Positions 8,744-20,969 of a stretch of DNA of 64,000 nucleotides are shown here, piece after piece. The first letter of the stretch is position 1. Every line of letters starts with the position of its first letter. A model generated the notes under the pieces. That model was not told where the DNA came from, did not search any database, and was given only the letters and a program-made list of their open reading frames with translations. Location: positions 24,505,101 to 24,569,100 of the forward strand of contig CM033396.1 of the NCBI GenBank assembly GCA_019426215.1. The letters run 5' to 3'. This DNA comes from Buddleja alternifolia. Lineage: Eukaryota > Streptophyta > Magnoliopsida > Lamiales > Scrophulariaceae. The position numbers and the translations under genes are program-made.

Positions 8744-9723
8744 TAACCCTCTAAGTATGACTGAATTTTGCTATTTATTAATTATCCAATTATTTTTTTT
8801 TGTAAAATCCATCTATTGAAAATATATATCCAGTAATAGTATTGTGTTTTATTTCAAAAGATTTTGCTTATGTTTTATTCAAATAATTAAAATATTAAAA
8901 TAATACAAAATAATACTATAAACTTGATTGTTCTATTATATTGCATAAGAATATCAAACATCATTATACTTATATGTCACGATATATGGTATCAGTAAAG
9001 AGCGATGCTATATAGCATCTTTTTCATTTCCCCTAATTTTGGCAAGAAAATCATTCTGAATCAAAGAAAAGCTAATTGAAAAAACGGTAGCATTTTTCAT
9101 TAGTAAATATATGCTACACAGGCAAACACACACACACACATATATATATATACACATATTCAATAAATATGACTTAAAACGATCACATAGAATCATAAAT
9201 GAAGTAAGAAAAATTACTGAATATTGATTACTCTATGCATAAGGATATATTTGTCATTTACTTGAAAAAACATAAGAATCGAGGTTGAGGTGATATTCAC
9301 GCTATTTCTTGAAATGCGAGAAAATAATCTAACTCTTTTTAATAACACGTGAAAATAATATGTATATTTCAATACACAAGGGTGAAATGCGGTTTAGGCT
9401 CTGGTTGTGTTTTCGGAAATGAATTCTGAGTTTTTTTTGGGGAATGTGTATTACAGAAATTCGTGTGAAAATGTTGACTTAATTTGTTTGTTTGGATGTA
9501 TTTTTAGAATTTGATTGAAAGTAGTGTAGATGTGATATAAAGTTGATTTTTATTAGGATTTGATATATGAAATGATTGAGTTTGTTATAAATGTGATGAT
9601 GATGGGGGAAAAGATATTAAAATAATATATTTTTTTAATAATGTTATGAGTTGGTAATAAAGAAATGTGTATATATGTGTGTGTATATATATATACATAT
9701 ACATACACATAATATAATATATT
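8744..9723. other. AT-rich non-coding DNA with CA/TA microsatellites
   Basis: No coding evidence. Contains (CA)n(TA)n at about 9126-9155 and TG/TA-rich repeats at about 9668-9712. Small ORFs here are microsatellite translations. Confidence 0.5.
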
Positions 9724-10809
9724 GAGCTATAACGCTAATCATCCCCCATGTCACGCAAAAGTGTCACTTTAGTCCCTCTTGTGAAAAAATTATCACTTTC
9801 ATCCCTCATGTCCATAATTTGTACCCAGATGGTCCTTTTTTTGACATTCCGACCGGATTTTCCGGCTTCCCACGTGAAAATAGGGCTATTCACGCATATA
9901 TCATGCGCGTTTTCACGAGAAAATTTATAACTCATTGTAGAAAGTTCAGATTCATGAACCGTTTTCTTCCCATGAAACTAGACACATAGGGCTATCCACG
10001 CATATATCCTACATAATCAGGAGATGTCTAGAACAAAGTAGTTTTGTTTAAAAAATTAGCTAAAAATCTATCGGCTGTGCAGACAGCTGTGCGCGTCTTC
10101 ACGAGAAAATTCATAACTCGTTGTAGAAAGCTCTGATTTATGAACCGTTTTCTTCCCATGAAAATAGACACATAGGGCTATCCATGCATATATCGAACAT
10201 AATCAAGAGACGTCTATAACAAAGCAGTTTTGTATTAAAAAATTAGCTAAAAATCTGTCGGCTGTGAAGACAGCTGTGCGCGTCTTCACGAGAAAATTCA
10301 TAACTCATTGTAGAAAGCTCGGATTCATGAACCGTTTTCTTCACATGAATGTAGACACATAGGTCTATCCACGCATATATCGCACATAATCAGGAGACGT
10401 CTAGAACAAAGCAGTTTTGTATTAAGAAATTAGCTAAAAATTAGCTAAGCATCATTTCCGACAGATTTTTAGCTAATTTTTTAATACAAAACGACTTTGT
10501 TCTAGATGTCTCCTGATTATGTGCGATATATGCATGGATAGCCCTATGTGTCTAGTTTTATGGGAAGAAAACGGTTCATGAATCCGAGCTTTCTACAATG
10601 AGTTATGAATTTTCTCGTGAAGATGCGCATGATATATGCGTGGATAGCCCTATTTTTGCGTGGGAAGCCGGAAAATCTGATCGAAATTTCAAAAAAAGGA
10701 CCATCTAGGTACAAATTATGGACATGAAGGATGAAGTGATCATTTTTTCACAAGAGGGGCTAAAGTGACACTTTTGCGTGACATGGAGGATGATTAGCAT
10801 TAATAGCTC
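9724..10809. mobile_element. Mutator-like foldback (MITE-type) element with internal ~186-bp repeats
   Basis: The ends are inverted copies: GAGCTATAACGCTAATCATC at 9724 matches, inverted, the right end at 10809, and similarity extends a few hundred bp inward. Flanks TAATATATT (9715-9723) and TAATATATA (10810-10818) agree in 8 of 9 positions, a 9-bp duplication typical of Mutator-like elements. Inside, a ~186-bp unit recurs in direct orientation (CGCGT-TTCACGAGAAAA at 9906, 10092 and 10279) and again inverted from about 10440 to 10640, so much of the element can fold back on itself. No transposase is encoded; it must depend on enzyme made elsewhere. Confidence 0.85.
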
Positions 10810-10870
10810 TAATATATATTATACAAATGGAATGAAAAGACAAAAAAAAAAAAAAGAAGCAGTCAGACAG

Positions 10871-10940
10871 TGGGGGGCGTTCATGGGTTGGGGTGGGGGG
10901 CAGGTATGGGTTTGGGGGGGGGGGGGGGGGGGTTGGGGGC
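10871..10940 (+). repeat. G-rich tract with a run of 19 G
   Basis: Several G runs in 70 bp, the longest 10914-10932, followed by TTGGGGG and a poly-T tract. G-quadruplex formation is possible; run length may also reflect assembly uncertainty. Confidence 0.7.
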
Positions 10941-12831
10941 CCTTCATGTTTAGTTTTTTTTTTTTTTGGTCACCTGTTCATTTCTTTTTAGCTTTAAATT
11001 TTTATCCTTTTTCCATTTCGTGTTTTCTTTTCAATTTTATATTTTAAAAGTTCAAGAAAATTGAATTTTGTTCGTCTATATTTATAATAGTTAGTGTAAT
11101 TATACTGTTCGCATTAGACAAATATAAAAATAAAATGTGGTCTATATATGCAATATTTTATGAAATGTGTAAATATGATTGGAGCATAAGTAGTTCTATA
11201 TTTCTTTTTCCATTTACATATAATATTTTATTTTCAATTTGATTGAGGCAAATTTATTTCCATCTTCTTATAATGAGATACTATGATGTTACAAAAAATA
11301 TTTGCTCGAACTCGAGCCGAGAAAATTGGTGAGACTCGGCTCGAGCTCGGCTCCTGGGTAACCCTATTAAATACCACGTTAGTACCAAAATGAAATAATC
11401 GAGATTCAGTCAGTATTTATTTGAATATTGAGAAGTTAAAAAAGTATAATTTAAAATCCAATAAACAGCAAACGAAATTATTAAAATGAAATTATAAATC
11501 ACACAATATTGTAAATCACACAATATTTTTTTTTCAAATTATATATTATTAAATATTATTTAATAATAATAATTGAAATATTTGAAAAATTGAATAGGAA
11601 TTTTTATTATATAAAATATGAGAAAGTAAGAAAGATAATTAGTTGGATAGTGGGATAGTGTAATTAATGATAAAATATTGTGAAAAAATTGAAATGATTG
11701 GTTGTTCTACAGGGGAATGTGTAGTGTATTTAAAATTTGACCATTTTCTGTTGAATTTGGCTTGGACTGTGTATTTTCATTTTTTGGTGATCCAAAAAAT
11801 GAAAATATTTTCTAAATACACAACCATACATAGCTAGTGTCTCGGTGCTGTTTTGGGAGTTATACTATATATACGTTTAGATATCATAGACGATTGACGT
11901 AATTACGATCCACCTTCATATACTTTTGAAAACTACTTTAACCCCTCTGAAGTTCGACAAAATCCTGAAGTCCAAACGAGAAAGTTTAAAATGATCAAAA
12001 ATTATACCCCAGGTGTGGGGAAGTAATTATAACATTTGATTGGGTAGATGTAATACTATGTACTTAACTGAAATATCAAAATTAAAAAGATTGAGTTATG
12101 ACCTACTCAAATTAAACGTTTTAATTAAAATAATTAAAAAAAATTGAATATAAAACTTTACTAAATCAAGTTAATAAAATAGTTTATTAAGTTAAACATC
12201 ACCTCAATTAAATCCTAATAAACAATTTATATGATAAATTATTATAAATAATTAAACGTATAACACCAATAAACACGAATCATTCACTATTTTCTTTCCG
12301 GCCCATCCCTGTGATACCCCGTATTTTTTTTTCCGAGCAACTTAGTCTCTTTTATACATATTACATGATCGCACGGTGTGTATGATTTAATATTAGTATA
12401 TTGTTGTAAAATTAGGAGAATGTAGCAACCAAGTAACAGTCGAGTGTTTCCTTAATTAATATACCTACTAATTTAATGATTTTATAATTAATCTTATAAA
12501 AAGTGTAATATTCATCTTGATATATATGCACATATAAACTAAACAATGAGAAATAGAGTATTATGTACTAGAGTTATTTGAACTATAATAATTTTTGGAA
12601 GTCAATTTATTGTCTTTATATAATTTTTTTAATTTTTGTTTCTTAGAAATTGGAAATTAATTGATTATATAGGTTAACAATATTATCTTTAAGTAACTAG
12701 ATTGATTGAATGCAAATTATATGTTAGTAAGGACTTGAGTTGATCTTATATGTATTTAAGGGACTATGAGATTAAAGAAACAAAAATTGGACTTGAGTCC
12801 TTCTCATACATGCATACACACATATATATAT
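10941..12831. other. AT-rich non-coding DNA with two hairpins
   Basis: No gene supported. Contains a perfect 11-bp inverted repeat (CTCGAGCCGAG at 11311-11321, partner 11335-11345) and a perfect 15-bp hairpin with a 4-nt loop (11773-11787 with 11792-11806). Both could be debris of small DNA transposons. Confidence 0.5.
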
Positions 12832-14315
12832 TGTTAGGAATTTCATGTAAGATGTTTTGATGATGACAATATAGTATTTTATGTTAGACCCAAAAGAATG
12901 TAAGTTTATATTTTTATAGAACACTTGTATAAGTGTTTGAAAGGTTGTAATTTTATTAAGCTTGTAATTTTTATCTTTGTAGATTTTAGACTTAGTATTG
13001 GATACCAAATCGCTAGTAGAATTCTAGGTGAGTCTATTAGAGATGAAATTGAAGATCAAGGTCTGAAATCAAGCGGAGTTCTTGTCTTAAGCGATTGCCA
13101 ATTGCTATAGACTATTTTAGAACTCATGAATCAAGCGCTCAAAGCAATCAAGCGATCAAGAAGTTCAGATTCACCTGTAATAAATTTTGAAGTCTCTAAG
13201 GACTTAACTGCAATCATTTAACGGGCATTTATTTCCAATGGAAAATAAATTCAAATGCATTAAATGCTTGATAAGAGCATTAAATGTGATAAGGACAGAT
13301 TGTATACGGAGCAAGCTACCTAGTGGCTTAGACTGTTAGAATTTCAGAGTTCAAACCTGCCACATCAAATCAGTGCAGCAGGATTTCAGGAATGTCAGAG
13401 AAAAGGTATGACTCACTCGCGCATGAGAGGTACGCACCTACATGTGTCCAACGGACAAATCCCAAGAAATTGCCTATAAATGCCTTACCTCAGCAAACCC
13501 TAAAAAACACGTACATACACAAGAAAGTCAAAACTTTGCTAAAATATTTTCTCAAGAAGAGCTTAGAAACTCCATACCCAAAATTCTTTCAAACTTTCTA
13601 CATACATTCCAGATAGTCGTAGATATCTCAAACATCTTCAAAGAAGAACCATACATTATTATTGAGATATCCTAAGTTGTTTGAACTTCCTAAAATCAAA
13701 CAAACCCGTGATCAAAACCCTCAACCTCATCTATCTGTGTGAAGAAGTTATAGACTCTACAAGCAGTATTTCTGAGTGAGAGAAGCTTGTTGGTGAAGAT
13801 CTTCATTGGTGCTGAAAACTGTGTGATCAAGGAGCCCAAGATGATCATCCCCACCTCTATTTTGTAGAAACCTCTGTGCGATCCTTCAATAATCAATTTA
13901 GTGGAATTCCTCCAAGTGTTCAAAGAGAAGAACGACGTAGCTGGATTACACCACCCATTGTACCTTACAAATTCTTGTGTTATTTACTGTCATATACTTT
14001 ATATTCTATCATTTATCTTGAAAAAGACAAGTAAAATGGTTAAGCGACTATTTGACTAAAACGAACGCTAAAGCTTTAAAATCATTTCCGCTGTGCTAAC
14101 CCTGATTAAGCGATCTAAGCGTTACCCTACTTTGGTAAATTGCTAAAATCACTAAGTTTAAGTTATCTTTACTGAAGCGTCTGACCTAACGCTCAGTTCT
14201 CTAAGCATTCAAATCTTAAAAAGTGATACAAAATTTTTGAAGTCGAAAAAGACTTTAGAGTCTATTCACCCCCCCCCCCCTTCTAGACCCTTTCGTATGC
14301 CACTGGGGACCATCA
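12832..14315 (+). repeat. Sirevirus 5' LTR
   Basis: Starts TGTTAGGAATTTCAT and ends GGGACCATCA; 1484 bp. The 3' copy (24069-25561) can be followed over its full length with scattered substitutions and small indels. A C run (14269-14280) sits near the end. The segment contains many AAGCG/AGCGA words. Confidence 0.9.
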
Positions 14316-14317
14316 AG

Positions 14318-14329
14318 TGGTATCAGAGC
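14318..14329 (+). promoter_or_regulatory. Sirevirus primer binding site, tRNA-iMet
   Basis: TGGTATCAGAGC, two bases after the LTR end. This is the initiator tRNA-Met primer site usual for copia elements. Confidence 0.9.
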
Positions 14330-14423
14330 GGTTGAAGTAGAAACCTAAGCGTTTCCAAGAGTAACTGCTTGTTTAGATCCATTTTTCAAAACTTAGTCGC
14401 TTTATTTATTTTAATCTCTTATC

Positions 14424-15931
14424 ATGGCTTTTAACAAGATGCCTAAGCTGATTGAATTAAACAATGATTCATGGAAACTTAGAGCATTTGCATATATATG
14501 TTAATGTGATAATGAGATGTGTGATGTAATTACAGATGGCACAATTCAGTTCATGAAAGTTGTAACTCGGGCCCCTAGAGCGACTGAGGCTACTCCAGAT
14601 GGTTATGTCAAGAAGTCCAAGTCAGAATGGACACCAGAAGATCGGAAAAGAGCAAATCTAGATAATGTTGGACGAAGCGCTCTATACTCAGCATTAGGAG
14701 ATAATGATGCATTGTTCAACAAATCAAGCAATGTAAGACTTCAAAAGAGATATGGGATAAGTTAGCTATCGTATGTGAAGGTTCAGCACAGATGAAGGAG
14801 AATAAGCTCTCCACAACCATGCAAAGATTTGAGCATTTTAAGATGCAGAACAACGAGACACTAGAACAATTGGACTCAAGGTTCACTTTGCTCATTACAG
14901 AGTTAGCGTCAATGGACAAGGAGTTGACTAATAAGAAAATGGTCAGCAAGATATTCAGAAGTCTTCCGAGTAAGTATTTGATTAAGACGATTGCCATGAG
15001 AGAACCACAAACGTTGAAAACTCTAACCCCGGAACATGTACTTTTAGAGTTGAAGGCATTTAAGTTTGAACTAGGAGAAGTCAGCGACACAACGACTTCT
15101 ACATCAGCGACTGAATCAGGAGCCCTGATAGCTACCACTAAGAACAAGGGAAAGACAGTCAGTGAGGTGAAAGCAACATACTCGAATGAGGAAAAGGAAA
15201 TGACTTTGATGGTCAAGAAATTCAAGAAATTTCTAAGATATGAAAAGAGAAACCCTATTGGACAAACTTCATTTCAAATCCCTCCTCCTGCACCTGCGCC
15301 TTAGTATCAAGCGCTAGTGTACTCTGCTCCTCAGCCTCCAGCGCCAATTCAATACCAAGCGCCTCCGTCTCCAGTACAGAATGTTTCAGCAACAACAGTT
15401 TCCAAGCGATTAACCACTGAACAGAAAATGAAAACTAATTTGTGTTACAATTGTAGGAAACCAGGACACTACCAGGTAAATTGCCCTTATCCGAATGTAT
15501 CTAAGCCCACAAGGCAAGATTATACAGATAGAAACCAATTTAGGAGCAACCTTCGCCAACAAGGTTTGCTAGAGGAATCTGAACCATTCTCCGCACCTGA
15601 AGAGGATTTGGAATCATCAAATGAAAGCAGTGATGATGAGCCAACAAGCGACTCGGCGTTAATTTATCTTATGGCAAGAGATGAAGAAACATCTGATGAC
15701 TCGCTATCTAAGGTAAACACTGAATTATCTCATCCTCTTTCTTATGATGAACTACTTAACAAAGTAACTGAGTATTACAAAGATTGTCAAGATGCCGCCA
15801 AAATATATCAAAATCACTTTGATATCATTTCGTCGCTCACAAGTGATAAAATGACGCTCAAGGCAGACTTCAAATTTAGCAACAATGCATTGAGAATAAT
15901 GCATTGTCTCATCAAAGAAGCTTGGTATTGA
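14424..15931 (+). pseudogene. Sirevirus gag (decayed)
   Basis: ATG at 14424 starts a gag-like frame, stopped at 14502-14504 and read on to 14765. The body then continues in a second frame, 14792-15931, broken by a stop at 15302-15304. The central part (14792-15120) resembles the gag-polypeptide (UBN2) domain of copia elements. A proline/alanine-rich linker follows, then the zinc knuckle CYNCRKPGHYQVNC near 15441-15482 with all four ligands, then an acidic serine-rich tail. Gag would form the cytoplasmic particle that packages element RNA. At least two stops and one frame change make it non-functional. Confidence 0.8.
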
Positions 15932-16259
15932 TATAATAGTCAAGAGAGAAATTATTCAATTAAAAAGTGATGTTGGTATAATAGTCAAGAGAGAAGCTGA
16001 ATTGATCGCTAAACTTGCCAAATCAAAGCATCTTGTCTCATCATTATCTAAGCGTCAAGAAACCTAGATAATGTGACCGAGGTAACCAGACTTTTTGGTG
16101 AAAAGACGAGTTTAGGTTGTGATAAATTTGGTCAAAAATAAAAAACATCTAAGGTTACGGCAACCAACAAAGGAAAAGGTATATTCTTTGTTGAGAAGAG
16201 TTCAAACAGTCAAACGCTGAATGAACCCGAGGACAATGGTAAGAGGCCAAATGAGAAGG

Positions 16260-16889
16260 TCAATACCAACTCAGGCAATAAGGAGAAGACAAAAGTGAAT
16301 GATACACAAAAGAAGGTTCATCAAAATGCTCAAAAGGCTAAGGATAAACCATCTACAAGTGAATCAAACGCTAAGCGTCAATAGCCAAAAGCGACTCCTA
16401 AGCCAGTGCCAAGTAAATACCAATGTCAATATCCTCAAAGACCTAGATCATATAATAGATACTATGATAATTATGATTATGATTATGACTATGATTACTA
16501 TTATAATCGAGGGTATTACTATACACCTAAAGAGCACACACAACACAAACCGAAACCCAAGAAGTCCAATCTTCTCGTAATAAAGACAAGGCAAATATGG
16601 GTTCCGAAAATTTTAATTCAAACTAAAGTCACGAACATTGAAGGACCCAAGACAACATGGGTACCTAAGAAAAATTAGAACTGCCCTTTGAATGCAGGTA
16701 CTTAGAGCCAACACCGATACTTCAGTTTGGTACATTGATAGTTGCTCATCAAGGCACATGACTCACTCAAAAGATCTCTTGGTCAACTATCGTGCAACCA
16801 ACGGTCCTCAAGTTATATTCGGTGATAACTCCAAAGGTAAAACTAAAGGTATAGGTATCATGCATAGGAGGGAACATCATGATCAGTGA
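16260..16889 (+). pseudogene. Sirevirus gag tail and protease remnant
   Basis: A fragmented frame around 16406-16678 encodes a tyrosine/aspartate repeat (YDYDYDYDYYY, nt about 16460-16505) and a basic stretch. From 16692 the protease start is recognisable as WYIDSCSSRHMT. The usual plant copia protease signature is an aspartate followed by S/T and G; here the glycine is cysteine, so the active-site turn is mutated. Frame changes separate the parts. Confidence 0.65.
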
Positions 16890-17970
16890 TGTATATTATG
16901 TTGAGGGTCTTAAGCATAATTTATTGAGCATTAGTCAATTTTGTGATAAAGGCTTTGAAGTCAAATTCTCAAGTGACTGTTGCTATGTTAACGACGCTAA
17001 GACTAAGTCTACTAAATTAAGAGAAAAAAGAACAAACAATGTGTATTTAGTAGATTGGGATGCTACAATTGATAACAACCCCACATGCTTTGTTTCTAAG
17101 AGTCAAAATGAATTGGGTTGATTATGGCATAGAAAAATGAATCACCTCAACTTTAAGGCAATCTCTTAGTTAATATCACTAAATCTAGTAGAGGGATTAC
17201 CTAAAGGTTCCTTTTAGAAAAATCACTTATGTGATGCATGTCAAATGGGTAAACAAGTTAAATCATCTTTTAAGAAGAAACCATGCCTATCTACTTCTAG
17301 AATTCTTGAAATGTTGCATTTAGATTTGTTTGGTCCTATTCAAATCATGAGTGTTAGTGGTAAAAATTATTCGCTAGTAATAGTTGATGATTTCTCTCCC
17401 TATACATGGGTAGAATTTCTGGACACCAAAGATGAAACTAGTGTCAAGCTCACAACACTAATCCGTCAATTACAAACCTCAAAAGATTTAAAGGTGACGA
17501 GAATTAGAAGTGATAGAGGAACTGAATTTACTTACCAATTTGTTGAGAAGTTTTGTACAGATTTTGGAATACTTCACGAGTATTCTGCACCTAGAACACC
17601 TCAACTGAATGGAGTAGCTGAGCGACGGAACAAAACGCTTAAAAAAGCCGCTAGGATGATGTTAGCAGAGTCCAAGCTGCCTCAAAGGTTTTGGGCCGAA
17701 GCTATCAATACCGCTTGCTACACTCAGAACCGGTGTATGATCAACAAGCAACATGAGAAGACTCCATATGAGCTGTGGAAGGGATGTAAGCCTAACGTTT
17801 GATATTTTCATGTATTTGGTTCAAAATGTTTCATTCATAACAATGGATCCTAAAGTCTAAGGACGTTTGATCCTAAAGCGGATGAGGGAATCTTTCTAGG
17901 CTATGCCAAGAATGGAAAGAGTTTTCGCATCTTAAATAAGATCAAATCGAAGGTTGAAGAATCCATTTAT
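16879..17970 (+). pseudogene. Sirevirus integrase (stop-interrupted)
   Basis: Begins with the DVYYVEGLKHNLLSISQ region preceding integrase (16879-17121). The zinc-binding domain follows with stops, then the catalytic core at 17245-17802. Catalytic residues are visible: D in LHLDLFGP, D in RSDRGTEF and E in NGVAERRNKTL. The same frame continues past TGA 17800-17802 into the linker (YFHVFGSKCF), with another stop near 17851. The core sequence looks better kept than gag. Role: insertion of the cDNA into chromosomes. Confidence 0.8.
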
Positions 17971-17973
17971 GTT

Positions 17974-18627
17974 GTGTTTAATGATGCTAACCAAGAACCG
18001 AGTAAGGTTAATCCTGATGATGTAGGAATTGAAGATCTTACCCAACAAGCATCACAAATCAATCTTGGTGATGATAGTGATGATGATGACGATAATGAGA
18101 TCTTTGTGCCCAATCCTAAGATTACTCGTGAGGTTATCAATGATGATATTGTAAGAATCGCTGATGATCATGAAGAGAATGATCCTAAAGAGCAAATTGG
18201 AACTGTGAATGATGCAGTGACTGCGCAAATGATAAATGAGGATCAAGCGATTGATAATCAAGAATCTATCAACCCGTTCCAACCAGATCGTAAATGGCTT
18301 AGAGATCATCCATCAAAGCTAGTGATTGGAGATATTAAAGCACCTGTTAGAACTAGGGCCGCTACAATCAATGAGGCCATGTTCGCAAGTTTTCTATCTC
18401 AAACGGAACTAAAGAAAGTGGATGAAGCACTCAGTGATTCAAGTTGGGTAGAAGTGATGCAAGAAGAGCTTAACCAATTTGAAAGAAGCAAGGTTTGGAC
18501 GCTAGTACCAAGACCAACTCACCAAGGAGTTATTGGAACTAGATGGGTTTTTAGAAACAAGATGGATAAAGATGGCATTGTGGTAAGAAACAAAGCCAGA
18601 TTAGTCGCTCAGGGTTATTGCTACTAA
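17974..18627 (+). pseudogene. Sirevirus RT, N-terminal part only
   Basis: Acidic linker, then the RT N-terminus: DEALSDSSWVEVMQEELNQF and TRWVFRNKMDKDG, ending KARLVAQGY. Immediately after (about 18620) the sequence jumps to the segment upstream of RNase H in another frame (ATKRILKYLKGT). The whole RT centre, including the YVDD catalytic box, is absent. Going by the usual spacing in copia elements, roughly 0.7 kb is missing. TTGC at the junction could be microhomology. Confidence 0.85.
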
Positions 18628-19165
18628 GAGAATCCTCAAATACCTAAAAGGCACACAAAATGTGGCCTTATGGTATCCAAGGGACTCTCTTTTTGAACTA
18701 ATTGGTTATTCAGATGCAGATTTTGCAGGATGCAAAATAGATAGAAAGAGCACTAGTGGTACATGTCAATTTCTAGGTGATAGATTGATTTTGTGGCATA
18801 GTAAGAAACAACAATCTATAGCGACTTCCGCTGAGGCAGAATATGTAGCCGTTGGGAGCTATTGTGCACAAATCCTTTGGATGAAGCAACAACTTAGACA
18901 TTATGGAACAATCTTATGTCCTACCCCAATCCATTGTGATAACCAAAGCGCATTAGCTATGACCCAAAATTCAGTCCTTCATTCTAGAACTAAACACATT
19001 GACATTCGCTACCATTTCTTGCGTGATCATGTTCAAAAGAAAGATATCTCCATGCACTTCACTGGTACTGACAAACAACTGGTAGATATCTTCACCAAAG
19101 CGCTCAACGAACAACACTTTCTCACTTTGAGAAGTGAACTAGGTATGATTGATTTAAACGCATAA
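18628..19165 (+). pseudogene. Sirevirus RNase H
   Basis: Copia RNase H without its RT. Visible signatures: YSDADFAGCKIDRKSTSG, SATSAEAEYVA-like (ATSAEAEYVA), HCDNQSALAM, KHIDIRYHFLRDHV and the closing LVDIFTKAL. The frame is open from 18662 to TAA 19163-19165 and the acidic residues are kept. Because the RT core is gone, it can only have acted before the deletion. Confidence 0.85.
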
Positions 19166-19198
19166 TCATTAAGCATCATATCTTCTATATGCATATAA

Positions 19199-19273
19199 TT
19201 TAGGGGGAATCCACTTTATTATATTGTCTCAAGCGATTTCAAAATTGAAATGAGTTATCAATTTAGGGGGAAC
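19199..19273 (+). promoter_or_regulatory. Two polypurine-tract-like motifs downstream of pol
   Basis: TTTAGGGGGAA occurs at 19199-19209 and again at 19263-19273, nearly 5 kb before the real 3' LTR. Repeated polypurine tracts are a reported trait of Sireviruses. They could prime extra plus strands, but use is not shown. Confidence 0.5.
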
Positions 19274-20003
19274 TTTAAAATTGTACTTATTCAAATCAAT
19301 AAGCGTCTATGATCAAAAATTAATTTTAAAATTGTGTGTATTGATCATTAGCATTTATCTGTTATGAATGACGAAATCAATCTCTAATAAATTTAAATGA
19401 AAATGTCTTTTCAAAGCGATTGAACTTTATTAAAAAAGACTTCAGCATTAAGAATATTCCCAATTAAACACTGAGTAACTTTTTTTGAAATTTGCATTGT
19501 TTTCGTCGCTAAAAGGTAGCGTGTGGATAAGTCCAAAAGATAAGATTTGACAACTGCCCACGCGCTCCTATCAAATCAAAATGACGGTCAATGATTCTTA
19601 CAAATAGGAGGTTCAGTACAAACATGTGTCTGGGTACATGTCAGTGTACCATTAGGCGTGTGCAACTCACGCTGAACATTTTCAAAATTTCAAACGTTTT
19701 TGAAAAAGTAACCGCAGACTCCAAAATTTAATAATTCACAGTAGTTATCATATTTTACCGCACCTTTTTTAAATCCGTATTCATGACTAAACGACTCAGA
19801 TTTAATTTTTGTTATTTCCGAAATTAATTTCTTGATACGTGGCATTTATCCAAGCTACTGAAGAGTTATTTTTTCCTCTATTCAAATCCTCTATAGTTTT
19901 TACAGAAAAACTTTATCTCTCTCAAATTTCCTTTACTGTAAAAACTCTCTCAAGGCAAAAAGCATTCTTTCTAACTCTCTCAAAAAGCTTCAAACCTTCA
20001 TCA

Positions 20004-20969
20004 ATGGCGCCACCAAAATCTTCCAAAATTACCAACGAAAAATCTTCCAACACTGAGAAACCTGTGACAGTCAATGCCGGATTCCTGGTAAACTGGGAAA
20101 ACCTCTTCGAAAACCAGAATTTCCCTTTGAGGAATATTCTTCTCCTCATTTAAGAATCAGGTCTAAGAAACATTCTGACCTTCCATTCCAATCTTCACGA
20201 CGAGGAAACTCTTTTCTTCTTCAAGAACGCTAAAATTTCAACCGATGGAAACTTCATTTTCTGCGTCTTTCCATTTGCCCGCAAGACCTTTGTTCTCACT
20301 CCTCAACTGTTATCTTCTTTACTGCAACTGCCCAACGATGGAGGAGAAGTTGAAGAAGTCACTCTTGGAGACACCACCAAGATATGGGAACCGGTGAAAA
20401 AGGACGATGTGGAAGCTGCTTACGAAGCCAATTTCAAGAAGAATGACATGAAAGCCGAATATGTCATTCTGGCTGACATCTGCTCGAAGATGATCAAGTG
20501 CAGAAAAGGCAGTTTTGACAAAGTCTCCAACATCCAGTGCAAGATGATGACTGCCATTCTGACCAGGTTCAAGATCAACTGGTCGCTCTACGTTTTTAAT
20601 CGCTTTAAGGCAGTGATGGCCAAGTCTGTTAATCCCAAGCCTTATGGGGTTATTTTGAGTCGTGTTTTAAGCGCTAGCGGTTTCGTTAACACCGCTGATA
20701 AGAAAGTCCCATCGCTTAAGTTTTATGGGAAAAAGATGATTGGCGAGTTGCTCAAACCCAAGCGTCAGGGTAGAGCATCTGTTCCCAAAGAGGAACGCGA
20801 GCGACTTCTAGCTGAAGGAGCTGTTCACAGCAATGATGAAGAACAAGTGACTCCGTCTTCATCATCATCAGAAGAGGAAGTGGTGGTAAAGCGACCTAAA
20901 ATAAAATCACTATTAAAGTTGCTGAGCCAGCCAGACCAGCCAAGAAGTAGAAGAAGAGGCCGGAGCTAA
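20004..20969 (+). pseudogene. Sirevirus env-like ORF, N-terminal part
   Basis: ATG at 20004 (MAPPKSSKITNEK) opens a frame that runs to 20969 with one internal TAA (20151-20153). The protein has a serine/lysine start, a globular part resembling the putative plant transposon protein domain found in env-like ORFs of plant retroelements, and an acidic-serine then basic tail. No signal peptide is visible. Downstream, frame 1 takes over near 20945, giving a P/S-rich continuation. The biochemical role of these env-like proteins is unknown. Confidence 0.65.

Noticed and set aside
9906..10300. CRISPR-like regularly spaced repeats
   Set aside because: Period ~186 bp with homologous whole units and an inverted copy in plant DNA; they are internal repeats of a foldback transposon.
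10778..11047. ORF with long glycine/tryptophan-rich stretch
   Set aside because: Translation of a G-run microsatellite and part of the foldback end; no coding evidence.
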